From: Acinetobacter variabilis
GTDB lineage: Bacteria; Pseudomonadota; Gammaproteobacteria; Pseudomonadales; Moraxellaceae
NCBI RefSeq assembly: GCF_000369625.1
Contig: NZ_KB850113.1
Location: 814,641 to 878,640 of the forward strand
Length of the DNA: 64,000 bases
Direction of reading: 5' to 3'
Shown here: positions 51,128 through 59,799 of the stretch, in pieces
Layout of the letters: each line of letters starts with the position of its first letter
How positions within the stretch are numbered: position 1 is the first letter of the stretch
The notes under the pieces: generated by a model
The model's input: only the letters and a program-made list of their open reading frames with translations
The model's database searches: none
Told to the model about the DNA's origin: nothing
Program-made: the position numbers and the translations under genes

Positions 51128-51364
51128 ATGGCGATTTTAACTGTTAAAAAACTAGAAGATACTCTCTGTAAATTAGTGACTGAAGGCGAAAAGCCTGTAA
51201 AGATTTTATTAGGCTATAAAGCGTATGGCGAGCTAATGAATGATCGTAGTTTTTTTGAGGAAGTGGCTGGCTCGGCAATGGATCCAAACAAACGAAAATA
51301 TAAAAATATTAAAATTAAGGTCACTCAAGACGAATACCAGTTTAACGTGAAATGTCAAAAATAG
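51128..51364 (+). CDS. Small phage protein
   Basis: A 78-residue protein (MAILTVKKLEDTLCKLVTEGEKPVKILLGYKAYGELM ... YKNIKIKVTQDEYQFNVKCQK) with an alpha/beta pattern. It resembles short phage proteins that appear as structural domains, but no family is recalled. It is isolated between two terminators; ribosome site is weak (TCTAATTGAA). The following terminator begins 18 bp after the stop. Confidence 0.6.
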   Translation: MAILTVKKLEDTLCKLVTEGEKPVKILLGYKAYGELMNDRSFFEEVAGSAMDPNKRKYKNIKIKVTQDEYQFNVKCQK

Positions 51365-51381
51365 GTTTAAGCATCAAGGAA

Positions 51382-51407
51382 AGCTCGCCAAATGGTGGGC
51401 TTTTTTG
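51382..51407 (+). terminator. Terminator after the 78-residue gene
   Basis: AGCTCGCC pairs with GGTGGGCT around AAAT, followed by TTTTTT. Its sequence matches the terminators of the repeat units at 23015 and 23150. Confidence 0.85.
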
Positions 51408-51724
51408 TTGTCTAAAATTTCTTAAACCTGACTCATTGGTGACCTTATGAAATAACGTTAGCCATTAGGTAACTTGGATTTGTGACGTTGTGCACTAATT
51501 TGCTCAACTATCAGCACAAACGGTGTGATGCAGAAACCAGCCGTATAAGTGGTTTGAATCCAGCATGATTTAGTCACGTGCTGAGTGGGCCTAAGAGAAA
51601 TACTAGATCTGGGATGACAACCCGACCCATACAGAACGAAAGTTAAGAAGTCAGATTGATAGCCCATTTCGAGATGATGGATTAATGAGTAGCGTCTAGC
51701 CCCGCGGAGAGGGCTTTTCTTAAT
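51408..51724. other. Non-coding stretch before the tRNA
   Basis: About 317 bp without a credible gene. A short hairpin AGCCC/GGGCT followed by TTTTC (51698-51719) lies just before the tRNA. The rest could be a decayed tRNA cluster or an untranslated RNA, but I cannot fold a second tRNA. Confidence 0.35.
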
Positions 51725-51799
51725 GCGTCATTAGCTCAACTGGTAGAGCATCGGTCTCCAAAATCGGTGGTGTGGGTTCGAGTCCTGCATGGCGTGCCA
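51725..51799 (+). tRNA. tRNA-Trp (CCA anticodon), phage-encoded
   Basis: A full cloverleaf of 75 nt: acceptor GCGTCAT/ATGGCGT, D-arm GCTC/GAGC, anticodon stem TCGGT/ATCGG with loop CTCCAAA, T-arm GTGGG/CCTGC with loop TTCGAGT, discriminator G and encoded CCA. The anticodon CCA reads the Trp codon UGG. It starts with a G-U pair, unlike the usual host tRNA-Trp. Confidence 0.92.
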
Positions 51800-52166
51800 G
51801 ATAGACAAGATTGATTATTAAGTGATCTTTTTGAGTAAATGATGATCAAGTTATTAATAAATATAACTTAATTATTACGTGTTAAAACATTCTGCATATA
51901 TTTCTTATACTTAGTTGTGATGAGCAAATGATATCTTGTGTTCATTCCTAGAACCTTACGAAAACAAATAAAAGATGATTTAAATCCTGCCTGTTTAGCC
52001 CTCCAGCTAAGCAGGTTTTTTATTTGAAAGTAAAAGTTAATAACATGGTCTTGTATATAATATTTTAAAGTATATAATTCAGCCCAGATTCTATCGCTGT
52101 AGTTTCTTTTTCAAGTTTCTGCCTCCTTTTCCCATAAAGGAGGTATTTTTTTGTCTGGAGAAAAGC
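51800..52166. other. Non-coding stretch with two terminators
   Basis: It contains no gene. Terminators are at 51986-52023 (CCTGC.../...GCAGG with TTTTTT) and 52122-52152 (CCTCCTTT/AAAGGAGG with TTTTTTT). The second hairpin stands 15 bp upstream of the Cys mini-gene, in the same relation as the hairpins before the other two copies. Confidence 0.55.
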
Positions 52167-52280
52167 ATGCTCCGATTCTTAATGTGTTTATTCGGTCTAC
52201 ACGGTGCGACTGAGATCGACTACACGGTTGATGATGAAGAAATCAAGGTGTGTCGTGATTGTTTGAAAGAAGTTAAATAA
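52167..52280 (+). CDS. 37-residue Cys-pair mini-protein (prophage copy)
   Basis: MLRFLMCLFGLHGATEIDYT opens the protein and VCRDCLKEVK closes it; C7, H12, C29 and C32 could bind one zinc ion. It follows a terminator hairpin and the leader TTTTTGTCTGGAGAAAAG, whose GGAG is the ribosome site. A chromosomal homologue lies at 12946 and a decayed one at 23448. Its placement after a terminator suggests late expression under antitermination. Confidence 0.68.
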   Translation: MLRFLMCLFGLHGATEIDYTVDDEEIKVCRDCLKEVK

Positions 52281-52372
52281 CAATCACTCAAGCAAAGAGC
52301 TGTTTCATAAAGCTGCAATATTTAAGCAATATAGTTGCTCTGCAAAAGAAGAAAGACGTTGTGATGCAAGTC

Positions 52373-52410
52373 AAGCCCGTTTAATTGGAGAGAGTTAAGC
52401 GGGCTTTTTT
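52373..52410 (+). terminator. Terminator, first of a tandem pair
   Basis: AAGCCCGTTTAA pairs with TTAAGCGGGCTT (one weak pair) around a 10-nt loop, followed by TTTTTTA. A decayed copy occurs at 23872 in the remnant. Confidence 0.8.
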
Positions 52411-52446
52411 ATTTCAAAATCGCCGGACGTATTACGGCAAACAAAG

Positions 52447-52480
52447 CCCCTCGCATTCTAGATGTTGAGGGGTTTTTCTT
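52447..52480 (+). terminator. Terminator, second of a tandem pair
   Basis: CCCCTC pairs with GAGGGG around a 14-nt loop containing ATTCTAGAT, followed by TTTTTC. The copy at 23946 is nearly identical. Confidence 0.7.
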
Positions 52481-52498
52481 TTCTTATTGGTGGTACTC

Positions 52499-52672
52499 AT
52501 GACAGACAAAGTACAAGCTAAACAAGACTTAGAATTTTGCAGTGCTGAGCTGTCTAAGTATCAGAACCTCAGTAGATCGGGATTGACACGAAATGAGCTA
52601 CTGGCAATTGACGGCATCATGATTAAGCTGAAAGAGCGTATTAAGAATTTGCGTGAAGCGCTGTATGCGTGA
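52499..52672 (+). CDS. Small phage protein (57 residues)
   Basis: MTDKVQAKQDLEFCSAELSK then a helical, charged C terminus (MIKLKERIKNLREALYA). It appears to be a two-helix coiled coil. I chose ATG 52499 with GGTGGTACTC upstream; an in-frame start at 52487 is also possible. A decayed copy is found at 23996. Its end overlaps the next gene by 8 bp. Confidence 0.68.
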   Translation: MTDKVQAKQDLEFCSAELSKYQNLSRSGLTRNELLAIDGIMIKLKERIKNLREALYA

Positions 52673-52940
52673 TGCAAAGCGATTAGCAGCAATCAGAAAG
52701 CTGCCATGTATTCGATGCGGTAATCCCAATAGCCAGGCTGCTCATTCAAATAATGCTAAGCATGGTAAGGGCAGGTCGATCAAAAGTTCAGATCAGTTCA
52801 CTGTTCCTTTATGCCATTCCTGTCATTTCCAGTTTGATACCTTTCAATTGGGTAATCGGGCAGAGAGTGAAGCAATGTTTGATCAGTGGTTGGTGAAAGT
52901 GAATCGGATGTTGGTAGTGGAAGATAAAGAGGTGTTTTGA
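52665..52940 (+). CDS. HNH-like zinc protein (DUF968/Nin-region type)
   Basis: A 91-residue protein. KLPCIRCGNPNSQAAHSNNAKHGKGRSIKSSDQFTVPLCHSCHFQFDTFQLG carries the Cys pairs and the AxH of a compact HNH fold with bound zinc, as in phage recombination nucleases of the Ref/DUF968/DUF1364 kind. It precedes ninB, which fits the lambda nin region. The exact family is uncertain. Confidence 0.8.
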   Translation: MRDAKRLAAIRKLPCIRCGNPNSQAAHSNNAKHGKGRSIKSSDQFTVPLCHSCHFQFDTFQLGNRAESEAMFDQWLVKVNRMLVVEDKEVF

Positions 52941-53167
52941 TGAAGTGGATTAGTATCAAAAAGCAAAAGCCTGAAATTATTATTGAAGATGGTCGGGTGA
53001 CGGGTTGGAGTGAACCTGTTTTAACGGTGGAATCAGGAGGCGATGAGGACCCGGAAGTTCAGCGTTATTGCAAAGGTGGGCGTGGCGACCTAACAACCGA
53101 ATACTGGTCTGGCTTCACATCAAATGCAACGCACTGGATGCCAATACCAAAACTACCAAAGAAGTAA
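52940..53167 (+). CDS. Phage DUF551-domain protein (short form)
   Basis: A 75-residue protein. KWISIKKQKPEIIIEDGRVTGWSEPVLTVESGGD followed by TTEYWSGFTSNATHWMPIPKLPKK shows the DUF551 pattern: a Trp-Ile start and a Trp-Met-Pro end. It overlaps the preceding stop by one base. It is the second DUF551 protein of this prophage (the first ends at 38329). Confidence 0.75.
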   Translation: MKWISIKKQKPEIIIEDGRVTGWSEPVLTVESGGDEDPEVQRYCKGGRGDLTTEYWSGFTSNATHWMPIPKLPKK

Positions 53168-53184
53168 TTTAGTGGAGATAGGAA

Positions 53185-53673
53185 ATGCAAAAAGCCGTGT
53201 TTCCTATCCAATCGCATGCCGACATCACTAAAGCCATTAACTACATGCATACCCACTACAACCAAGCGATTAATGAGGGTAAGCCGTTGGTGGTGAGGAT
53301 CAATCAAACACCAGATGAGCGGTCAGCAGCGCAGAATAGGCTTTACTGGAAATGGATTGGTGAGATTAGAAGAAAGATTGGTCAGGATGAAGATTCACTC
53401 CATTACGAGTTCAAGAAGAAGTTTCTGATTTATATCTATCGTCGAGATGACCAGCAGTTTGGTGAAATGTGTCATGCCATTGCCAAGGTAAAGCAAACCG
53501 AACCAGATGAGTATAAGGCTATCGGTGAACAGGTCATCAGGCTTTGCAGTACAACCAAGGCGACAGTTAAGCAAATGACCGAGTATTTGAATTATGTGCA
53601 TGACTTTGCTGTGACTCAGTTGCATGTGCATTTGACTGTGCCGGATGATTTGAAGTGGTGTTATCAGGAGTAA
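53185..53673 (+). CDS. ninB: NinB-family recombination protein
   Basis: A 162-residue member of the lambda NinB/Orf family, which loads on SSB-coated DNA and helps RecBCD-independent recombination. The family motif RSAAQNRLYWKWIGEIRRKIG is complete, as is the C-terminal helix pair. The protein starts at ATG 53185 with GGAGATAGG upstream. It is the last gene before the terminase and closes the early/nin segment. Confidence 0.88.
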   Translation: MQKAVFPIQSHADITKAINYMHTHYNQAINEGKPLVVRINQTPDERSAAQNRLYWKWIGEIRRKIGQDEDSLHYEFKKKFLIYIYRRDDQQFGEMCHAIAKVKQTEPDEYKAIGEQVIRLCSTTKATVKQMTEYLNYVHDFAVTQLHVHLTVPDDLKWCYQE

Positions 53674-53677
53674 AGAT

Positions 53678-54103
53678 ATGGCGAACCTAACGCCTAAACA
53701 GCAGCGGTTTGTCGAAGAATATCTGATAGACCTAAATGCAACGCAAGCCGCGATTCGTGCGGGGTATAGCGAAAAGACGGCAAGAGACATTGGTTGTGAA
53801 AACCTAGCAAAACCCAACATTGCAAAAGCCATTGCCGAGGCTCAGGAAAAACTCTCAAATAAAGCTCAGGTCACTGTTGAAATGGTCGTGAATGGCTTAC
53901 TTAAAGAAGCTCAAGACTATGCAGAAGGCTCTACACAATCAGCACGTGTTTCTGCTTGGGCGCATCTTGGCAAGCACTTGGGTATGTTTACCGAGAAAGT
54001 GCAACACTCTGGTCCTGATGGTGGTCCTGTTCAAGTTGCAACAAAGGCAACACTTACAATTAAAGTGGTGAAACCTGATGGAGATAGAACTAAGTGTGAT
54101 TGA
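53678..54103 (+). CDS. Terminase small subunit
   Basis: A 141-residue Terminase_2-type protein. The N-terminal LTPKQQRFVEEYLIDLNATQAAIRAGYSEKTARDIGCENLAKPNIAKAIAEAQ is the helix-turn-helix that recognises the packaging site. The C terminus overlaps the large subunit gene by 26 bp. It starts with GGAGTAAAGATATG. Confidence 0.93.
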   Translation: MANLTPKQQRFVEEYLIDLNATQAAIRAGYSEKTARDIGCENLAKPNIAKAIAEAQEKLSNKAQVTVEMVVNGLLKEAQDYAEGSTQSARVSAWAHLGKHLGMFTEKVQHSGPDGGPVQVATKATLTIKVVKPDGDRTKCD

Positions 54104-55499
54104 GGCTTTTGTGCCTTTGTATTCACCTAAACGTATCAAGTCATTCTTTGGTGGTCGTGGTGCAGCAAAGTCGCAAGAAGTGGCTAAGCATTTAGTTTAT
54201 AAAGTGGCTTTCTTTGGTGAAAAATGGGTGTGTGCTCGTGAGTTTCAAAACTCTATCGAGGATTCAAGCTACTCACTACTTGTTCACAAGATATATGAAC
54301 TCGGAATTGAGGATCAATTCGAGATTCAGGCAACTAAAATCCTGCACAAAAATAATGGTGGTAAGTTCGATTTTGTAGGTCTTGCTCGAAACATTATGTC
54401 GTTTAAATCAAAGTTTGGTTATAACGGCATGTGGGTTGAAGAGGCGGAAACTGTTTCTAAGCTTAGTTGGGACACTTTGATTCCTACGATCCGTGAAGAA
54501 GATTCTGAAATCATCGCCACTTGGAACACTGGTGACACTGGAAGTCATACCTATCAATTGCTAGCAGCGCCTTACATTGATGAAATCAATCAGAATGGCT
54601 TTTATGAAGATGAATATATCTACACAGCAAAAGTCTGTTATTGGCACAACCCCTACTTTGCAGACCCATTAAAAACAGAAATGGAACGCTGTAAGTCGAC
54701 CAATTACAAAGAATATTTAAACATCTGGTGTGGTGAGCCTAGAACAGCCTTTGATGACTCAATCATTGAGTCTGAGTGGGTGGACGCTGCCATTGATGCA
54801 CATTTAAAGCTTCAACACTTACAGCCACGTGGCGAGCTGGTAACAGCATTCGATCCAGCCGATGAGGGCAAGGATTCTAAAGCTATTGCGTTTAGGCATG
54901 GCTCAGTTGTTTTGGGTGTTAAGCAAAAAAAAGATGGTGATATTGATGATGCTATCGCTTGGGCATTTGATGAGGCATTTGAGAACCGCTCTGAAATCCT
55001 TGTTTACGACTCTGTTGGTGTAGGTGCTGGTGTCAAGGTCGGGCTAAAAGAGCGTATAGCAAATAAATCAATCATTGTTCATGGTTTTGGTGGTGGTGAT
55101 AAGCCAACACCAGGTATCTACAAGGATGACAAAGCCAATCAGGATGTGTTTTTAAATAAGCGCGCTCAATATTGGTGGTTGCTTCGAGATCGTTTTGAGA
55201 ATACTTATAAGGCTGTTGTAAAGGGTGAATATATAGACCCACGACTACTGATTAGTATTTCATCTGCAAGCATGGATAAAAAAGATTTAGAGCAACTTAA
55301 ATCAGAGCTAATCAGACAGCAACGAAAAAGAACATCAGGCTCAAGATTAATTCAGTTGGTCAGTAAAGCGGAAATGAAAAAACAAGGTATTCCATCGCCA
55401 AACATGGCTGATGCTTTATCTATGTGTTTCGCTGTTGATGACATACCAAAACAAAATACACCAATAATCAACCCAATCCCAACCGTCAATCGTTGGTAA
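54078..55499 (+). CDS. Terminase large subunit
   Basis: A 473-residue PBSX-type (Terminase_3) packaging motor. The N-terminal ATPase has a modified Walker A FFGGRGAAKSQ near residue 25 and Walker B-like NGMWVEEAETV. The C-terminal nuclease has the first acidic site in VTAFDPADEGKDSKA and further Asp in VYDSVGVGAGV and PNMADALSMCF. It cuts concatemers and drives DNA into the head. The small subunit gene ends inside its start region. Confidence 0.93.
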   Translation: MEIELSVIEAFVPLYSPKRIKSFFGGRGAAKSQEVAKHLVYKVAFFGEKWVCAREFQNSIEDSSYSLLVHKIYELGIEDQFEIQATKILHKNNGGKFDFVGLARNIMSFKSKFGYNGMWVEEAETVSKLSWDTLIPTIREEDSEIIATWNTGDTGSHTYQLLAAPYIDEINQNGFYEDEYIYTAKVCYWHNPYFADPLKTEMERCKSTNYKEYLNIWCGEPRTAFDDSIIESEWVDAAIDAHLKLQHLQPRGELVTAFDPADEGKDSKAIAFRHGSVVLGVKQKKDGDIDDAIAWAFDEAFENRSEILVYDSVGVGAGVKVGLKERIANKSIIVHGFGGGDKPTPGIYKDDKANQDVFLNKRAQYWWLLRDRFENTYKAVVKGEYIDPRLLISISSASMDKKDLEQLKSELIRQQRKRTSGSRLIQLVSKAEMKKQGIPSPNMADALSMCFAVDDIPKQNTPIINPIPTVNRW

Positions 55500-55516
55500 T
55501 CAAATGGAGTCAAGTC

Positions 55517-57598
55517 GTGACTGATAAAGCAGATCGACTTGCCAAAATCCACGAAACCGCAAAGAAACAATTTGATAAAGCTCAAGGTGCTGTTGCTGAT
55601 GAACGTCAGCAGTGCTTGGAGGATCGTCGATTTTATTCTATTGCTGGGGCTCAGTGGGAAGGCAAGTTAGGCGAGCAGTTTGAAAATAAGCCTAAATTTG
55701 AAGTCAATAAGATTCACCTGGCTGTCATTCGTATTATCAATGAGTATCGCAATAACCGCATCGGTGTGAACTTCATTAGCAAAGACGGTGTGAGTAATGA
55801 CGATCTGGCCGATACCTGTGCAAAGCTTTATCGTGCAGATGAGCAGGACTCAGGCGCAGATGAAGCTTATGACAATGCGTTTGAAGAAGCGGTAGGTGGT
55901 GGCTTTGGTGCTTGGCGTTTACGTGCCGAATATGAAGATGAGGATGATGAAGAGAACGAGCATCAGCGAATCAGAATAGAACCTATTTTTGATGCTGATA
56001 CATGCGTTTTCTTTGATCCCGACGCTAAACGCCAGGATAAAGCAGATGCCAAATACTGCTTTGTTTTGACCTCAATGTCATGCGATGCATTCAAAGAGGA
56101 ATATGGTGAAGATCAAGATCCATCCTCATGGGATAAGACTATTACCAATAGTCACTTTGATTGGGCTTCAAAAGACTCTGTTTACGTCGCTGAATACTAC
56201 AAGGTCGAAAAGGTTAAGGAAAAGATTCACATCTTCCGTTTAATCGATGGCTCTGAAGAACGTTATACAGCGGAACAGCTTGAAGAGGATCCAAGCATTC
56301 TTGATGAACTGAATGCAACTGGTGCACAACAAGTCCGGGTACGTGATTTTGAACGTAAGCGCGTTCGTAAGCTTCTTATGTCTGGTCTGGGTGTTCTTGA
56401 GGATTACGGCTATATCGCTGGTCGTCATATCCCGATTGTGCCGGTATATGGCAAGCGCTGGTACATCGACAACGTAGAGCGTTGCATGGGCCATGTCCGG
56501 CTTTGCAAAGATGCTCAGCGACTGAAGAACATGCAGCTGTCCAAGCTTGGTGAAATCAGTGCTTCTTCGAGCGTTGAGAAGCCGATTCTAGCGCCTGAAC
56601 AGGTCGCTGGCGTTTCGCACATGTGGGCGAATGACAATATTCAAAACTATCCGTACTTGTTAGCTCATCCACTCAAAGATGCGGCGGGTAATGTTGTTGC
56701 TCAAGGCCCAGTAGCTTACACCAAACCGCCAAGCGTACCGCCAGCAATGGGTGCGTTACTTCAATTAACAGAAGTGGATATTAAAGATCTTCTAGGGAAT
56801 CAAGAGCAGGGTGAAAAGATAAGCTCCAATGTGAGTGCAGAAGCTATTGATTTGGTGCAAAACCAGCTTGGCATGCAATCTTTCATCTACATTTCGAACT
56901 TTGCCAAAGCAGTGCGTCGCTCTGGTGAAATTTGGCTGTCCATGGCCTCTGAACTCTATATTGAAGATGGTCGAACCATGAAGACCGTGGGGAACCAGGA
57001 CGAGATTGACTCCATTGAGTTATTCAAACCTGTTTATAACCCGACTTCAGGTGAAGTTGAGCACACAAACGACTTAACCAAAGCCAAGTTCGATGTCTCA
57101 ATTGATATTGGACCAACATCGACTAGCAAGCGAAATGCAACCGTACGCTCACTAACAAACATGCTTCCACTGGTATCTGATCCAATGGACCAACAAGTGC
57201 TGTCATCCATGATTATGATGAACATGGAAGGCGAAGGTGTTAATGAAGTGCGCGACTATTATCGCAAGAAATTGCTGCGTATGGGCGTTGTAGAGCCGAC
57301 TAAGGAAGAAGCTCAGCAACTCGCGCAAGAAGCTCAAAATCAAGAGCCTGATGCAAATACGCTGTATCTGCAGTCAGAAGCCGAAAAGAATAAATCACTC
57401 GCAATTAAAGCACAGGCAGACACTGAACTCGCGATAGCAAGAGCAGAAGAAACCAAAGCCAAAGCAATCGATTTAATGACACGCCTGGACATGGACGAGC
57501 GGCAAGCAGTGCTTGAAGCAATCGGCCAGCTAGGTATGCAACCACAACAGGCAACCGTTCAGCCTATACAGAACGAGGAAATGCAATATGTCAATTGA
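55517..57598 (+). CDS. P22-type portal protein
   Basis: A 693-residue portal; P22 gp1 has 725. The N-terminal half includes DRRFYSIAGAQWEGKLGEQFENKPKFEVNKIHLAVIRIINEYRNNRIGVNF and the C-terminal LVQNQLGMQSFIYISNFAKAVRRSGEIWLSMASELY segment of the P22-portal family. It ends with a long helical barrel region rich in Glu, Ala and Lys. The GTG at 55517 is chosen for the GGAGT site 6 bases upstream; a TTG at 55493 is possible. The scaffold gene starts 11 bp before its stop. Confidence 0.9.
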   Translation: MTDKADRLAKIHETAKKQFDKAQGAVADERQQCLEDRRFYSIAGAQWEGKLGEQFENKPKFEVNKIHLAVIRIINEYRNNRIGVNFISKDGVSNDDLADTCAKLYRADEQDSGADEAYDNAFEEAVGGGFGAWRLRAEYEDEDDEENEHQRIRIEPIFDADTCVFFDPDAKRQDKADAKYCFVLTSMSCDAFKEEYGEDQDPSSWDKTITNSHFDWASKDSVYVAEYYKVEKVKEKIHIFRLIDGSEERYTAEQLEEDPSILDELNATGAQQVRVRDFERKRVRKLLMSGLGVLEDYGYIAGRHIPIVPVYGKRWYIDNVERCMGHVRLCKDAQRLKNMQLSKLGEISASSSVEKPILAPEQVAGVSHMWANDNIQNYPYLLAHPLKDAAGNVVAQGPVAYTKPPSVPPAMGALLQLTEVDIKDLLGNQEQGEKISSNVSAEAIDLVQNQLGMQSFIYISNFAKAVRRSGEIWLSMASELYIEDGRTMKTVGNQDEIDSIELFKPVYNPTSGEVEHTNDLTKAKFDVSIDIGPTSTSKRNATVRSLTNMLPLVSDPMDQQVLSSMIMMNMEGEGVNEVRDYYRKKLLRMGVVEPTKEEAQQLAQEAQNQEPDANTLYLQSEAEKNKSLAIKAQADTELAIARAEETKAKAIDLMTRLDMDERQAVLEAIGQLGMQPQQATVQPIQNEEMQYVN

Positions 57599-58478
57599 AG
57601 ACCTGCGTACAGAACTGGATGAAGAAGACAACATCGACCCGATTGAAGACAACCAGGAAGATGAAAACCAAGAAGATCCAGAAGAAACCCAAGATGAATC
57701 AAACCAGTCCGAGGATGAGACGTCTGAAGATGAAGAATTTGTCATTACGGTGGGTGATGAAGAACCTGAACCATCCGATGATGATGATTTTAGCGGTAAA
57801 CCAGCACCGACATGGGTAAAAGAACTTCGCAAAAAAGAGCGGGAAGCACGAAAACGCATCAAGGAGCTAGAGGCTCAGGTGCAACAGGCTAAACCGGCTG
57901 ATAAGCCGATTGAAGTTGGGCCTAAACCAAAGCTTGCCGACTTTGATTATGACGAAGATCAATTCGAAAGCGCAGTTGAACAATGGCATGAGCGAAAACG
58001 CCAAGTTGAACAGCAACAGGCAGCAAAACAGGCTGAAGAAGAAAAAGCTAAGCAGGCATGGCAGCAGAAAATGCAAAGCTATGAAGAGCGTCGTCAAAAT
58101 GTAGCATCCAAAGTTAAAGACTTTGGGGAATTAGAAGAAGCTGCAAAAGACAAGCTCACACCAACCCAGCAGGGCATCTTGATTCATGCGGCCGAAAACC
58201 CTGAACTGATCATGTATCACCTGGGCAAAAACCCGAAGAAAGCCCAGGAGCTTTCAGCGATTACTGACCCGGTTCTATTCGCCTTTGCAGCTGCAAAACT
58301 GGACTCTCAAATGAAAATTCAGACACGTAAGCCAGCCACTCAACCAGAAAAGAAACCAAGCGGTTCAGCTGGATTAGCTGGTGCGGTAGATCAAAAGTTA
58401 GCGCAACTCGAAGCGAAAGCAGCGAAAACTGGTGATCGTACCGAACTGATCAAATACAAAAAATCTCTACAGAAATAA
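57588..58478 (+). CDS. Scaffolding-type protein
   Basis: A 296-residue protein in the P22 gp8 position, close to gp8 in length (303). The N-terminal 70 residues are extremely acidic (Glu/Asp-rich), followed by a basic helical region, two coiled-coil stretches (KRIKELEAQVQQAK and KRQVEQQQAAKQAEEEKAKQ), and a Lys-rich C terminus. The basic C-terminal end would contact coat protein as in gp8. It is translated by overlap with the portal gene. Confidence 0.82.
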   Translation: MSIEDLRTELDEEDNIDPIEDNQEDENQEDPEETQDESNQSEDETSEDEEFVITVGDEEPEPSDDDDFSGKPAPTWVKELRKKEREARKRIKELEAQVQQAKPADKPIEVGPKPKLADFDYDEDQFESAVEQWHERKRQVEQQQAAKQAEEEKAKQAWQQKMQSYEERRQNVASKVKDFGELEEAAKDKLTPTQQGILIHAAENPELIMYHLGKNPKKAQELSAITDPVLFAFAAAKLDSQMKIQTRKPATQPEKKPSGSAGLAGAVDQKLAQLEAKAAKTGDRTELIKYKKSLQK

Positions 58479-58489
58479 GGTAATTCTAT

Positions 58490-59737
58490 ATGCCAAACTC
58501 TTTTGCTAAAAAAATTGATGTTTTCTTTGATGATGTTGTGGCTGGCTTTGATGCGACCAACATTAGCTCTAAAAACGTTTCTCAATACAAAGCACCTGCT
58601 GAAGCACTTGCTTTGAATGGTCAGACTTTCCACCGTCCAATGCCTTTGATGACAGAAATCGTTGATGGTCGCGATATCTCTGGCCAGTACAAGGATCTGG
58701 TAGAACTTACCGTTCCAGCAACGTTGACTGAATCGCATATCCGTAACGTACCGGTGAAGCTGACCGGTGTGGATCTGAACAACCCGTATGCTTTTGACAA
58801 TATTGTTAAAACCTCAAACATCCTGCTTTCTAACAAGTTGGATACTTTGGTTGCTAACCGTATTGCAGAGCGCGGCACTCTAGCAGTGATCAATTCGGGT
58901 GCGATTGATACCTACGATGATGCTGCAGAAGCTGATGCCCTGATGCTTGAGCAACAAGCGACTCGTGGCGAGCGTATCATGCTGTTAAATCCACGTATGG
59001 CGAAAAACCTTGCTGGTAACTTGGCTGCGCGTCAAACCATGAATACAGCACAAATGAATGCATATCAACGCTCAACTTTGCCACCGATTGCAGGTTTTGA
59101 TACTTTCCGTGTTGACTATGGCCGCGCTATTGCTGGCTCTGCGGGTTCTGGCTACCTTGTCAGCGGTGCACAGTCTTACACGCCAGTTTCTGCTGATGCG
59201 AATGGCATCCCGGCTGATAACCGTACTCAAACTTTAGCAGTTAAAACTGGTACAGGTGCTGCGGTTGGCGATGTGTTCACAATTGCAGGTGTATACGCAG
59301 TTGGTCATATCAACAAGCAGTCTACTGGTCAGCTTAAAACCTTCCGTATTATCGGCATTAGCGGCAATAACTGGACAATTTCACCTGCAATTGTTCCGGC
59401 TGATGGCGCGGCAGCAGCTCAAAAGGCTTATGCAAACGTGACCACTGGCGCGGCAGCTGATGCGGCAATCACCATCCTGAACAAAAAGACCTCTGCAGCA
59501 AGCGTGTTCTATGAAAAATCAGCGATTGAAATTGTGCATGCTGACTTCAACACAGAACCGTTCGAAGCTTCTGGTAAGCGTGTTCGTAAAGCAACCACTG
59601 ACAGCGGCATTCAGATTGTGATGTTGTCCGATTCCAACGTCGATACATTGGCGGCTAACTACCGTTTGTTTGTGTGGGCGAACGTGGAAGTGCTTAACCC
59701 TGAATTAGCCGGTATCATGCTGGAAAATCAGACCTAA
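58490..59737 (+). CDS. P22-like major capsid protein
   Basis: A 415-residue HK97-fold coat protein of the P22 gp5 group (430 residues). The inserted I-domain is recognisable by YLVSGAQSYTPVSADANGIPADNRTQTLAV, VFTIAGVYAVGHIN and QLKTFRIIGISG; the P22 protein shows the same order of blocks. The P-loop end NPELAGIMLENQT also fits. It starts after TAAGGTAATTCT. A strong hairpin follows the stop. Confidence 0.92.
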   Translation: MPNSFAKKIDVFFDDVVAGFDATNISSKNVSQYKAPAEALALNGQTFHRPMPLMTEIVDGRDISGQYKDLVELTVPATLTESHIRNVPVKLTGVDLNNPYAFDNIVKTSNILLSNKLDTLVANRIAERGTLAVINSGAIDTYDDAAEADALMLEQQATRGERIMLLNPRMAKNLAGNLAARQTMNTAQMNAYQRSTLPPIAGFDTFRVDYGRAIAGSAGSGYLVSGAQSYTPVSADANGIPADNRTQTLAVKTGTGAAVGDVFTIAGVYAVGHINKQSTGQLKTFRIIGISGNNWTISPAIVPADGAAAAQKAYANVTTGAAADAAITILNKKTSAASVFYEKSAIEIVHADFNTEPFEASGKRVRKATTDSGIQIVMLSDSNVDTLAANYRLFVWANVEVLNPELAGIMLENQT

Positions 59738-59748
59738 CAATAAAACCG

Positions 59749-59788
59749 TGACGACAAATGCCCGCTATATGCGGGCGTCGTCATTTTT
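59749..59788 (+). terminator. Terminator-like hairpin after the coat gene
   Basis: Two stacked stems, TGACGAC/GTCGTCA and GCCCGC/GCGGGC, are followed by TTTTT. As late genes continue past it, it may lower expression of downstream tail genes relative to coat. Confidence 0.75.
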
Positions 59789-59799
59789 GGAGTAGTGAA

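Noticed and set aside
51420..51600. A second tRNA upstream of tRNA-Trp
   Set aside because: There is a T-loop-like GGTTTGAATCC, but only three T-stem pairs form and no acceptor stem or anticodon arm fits.
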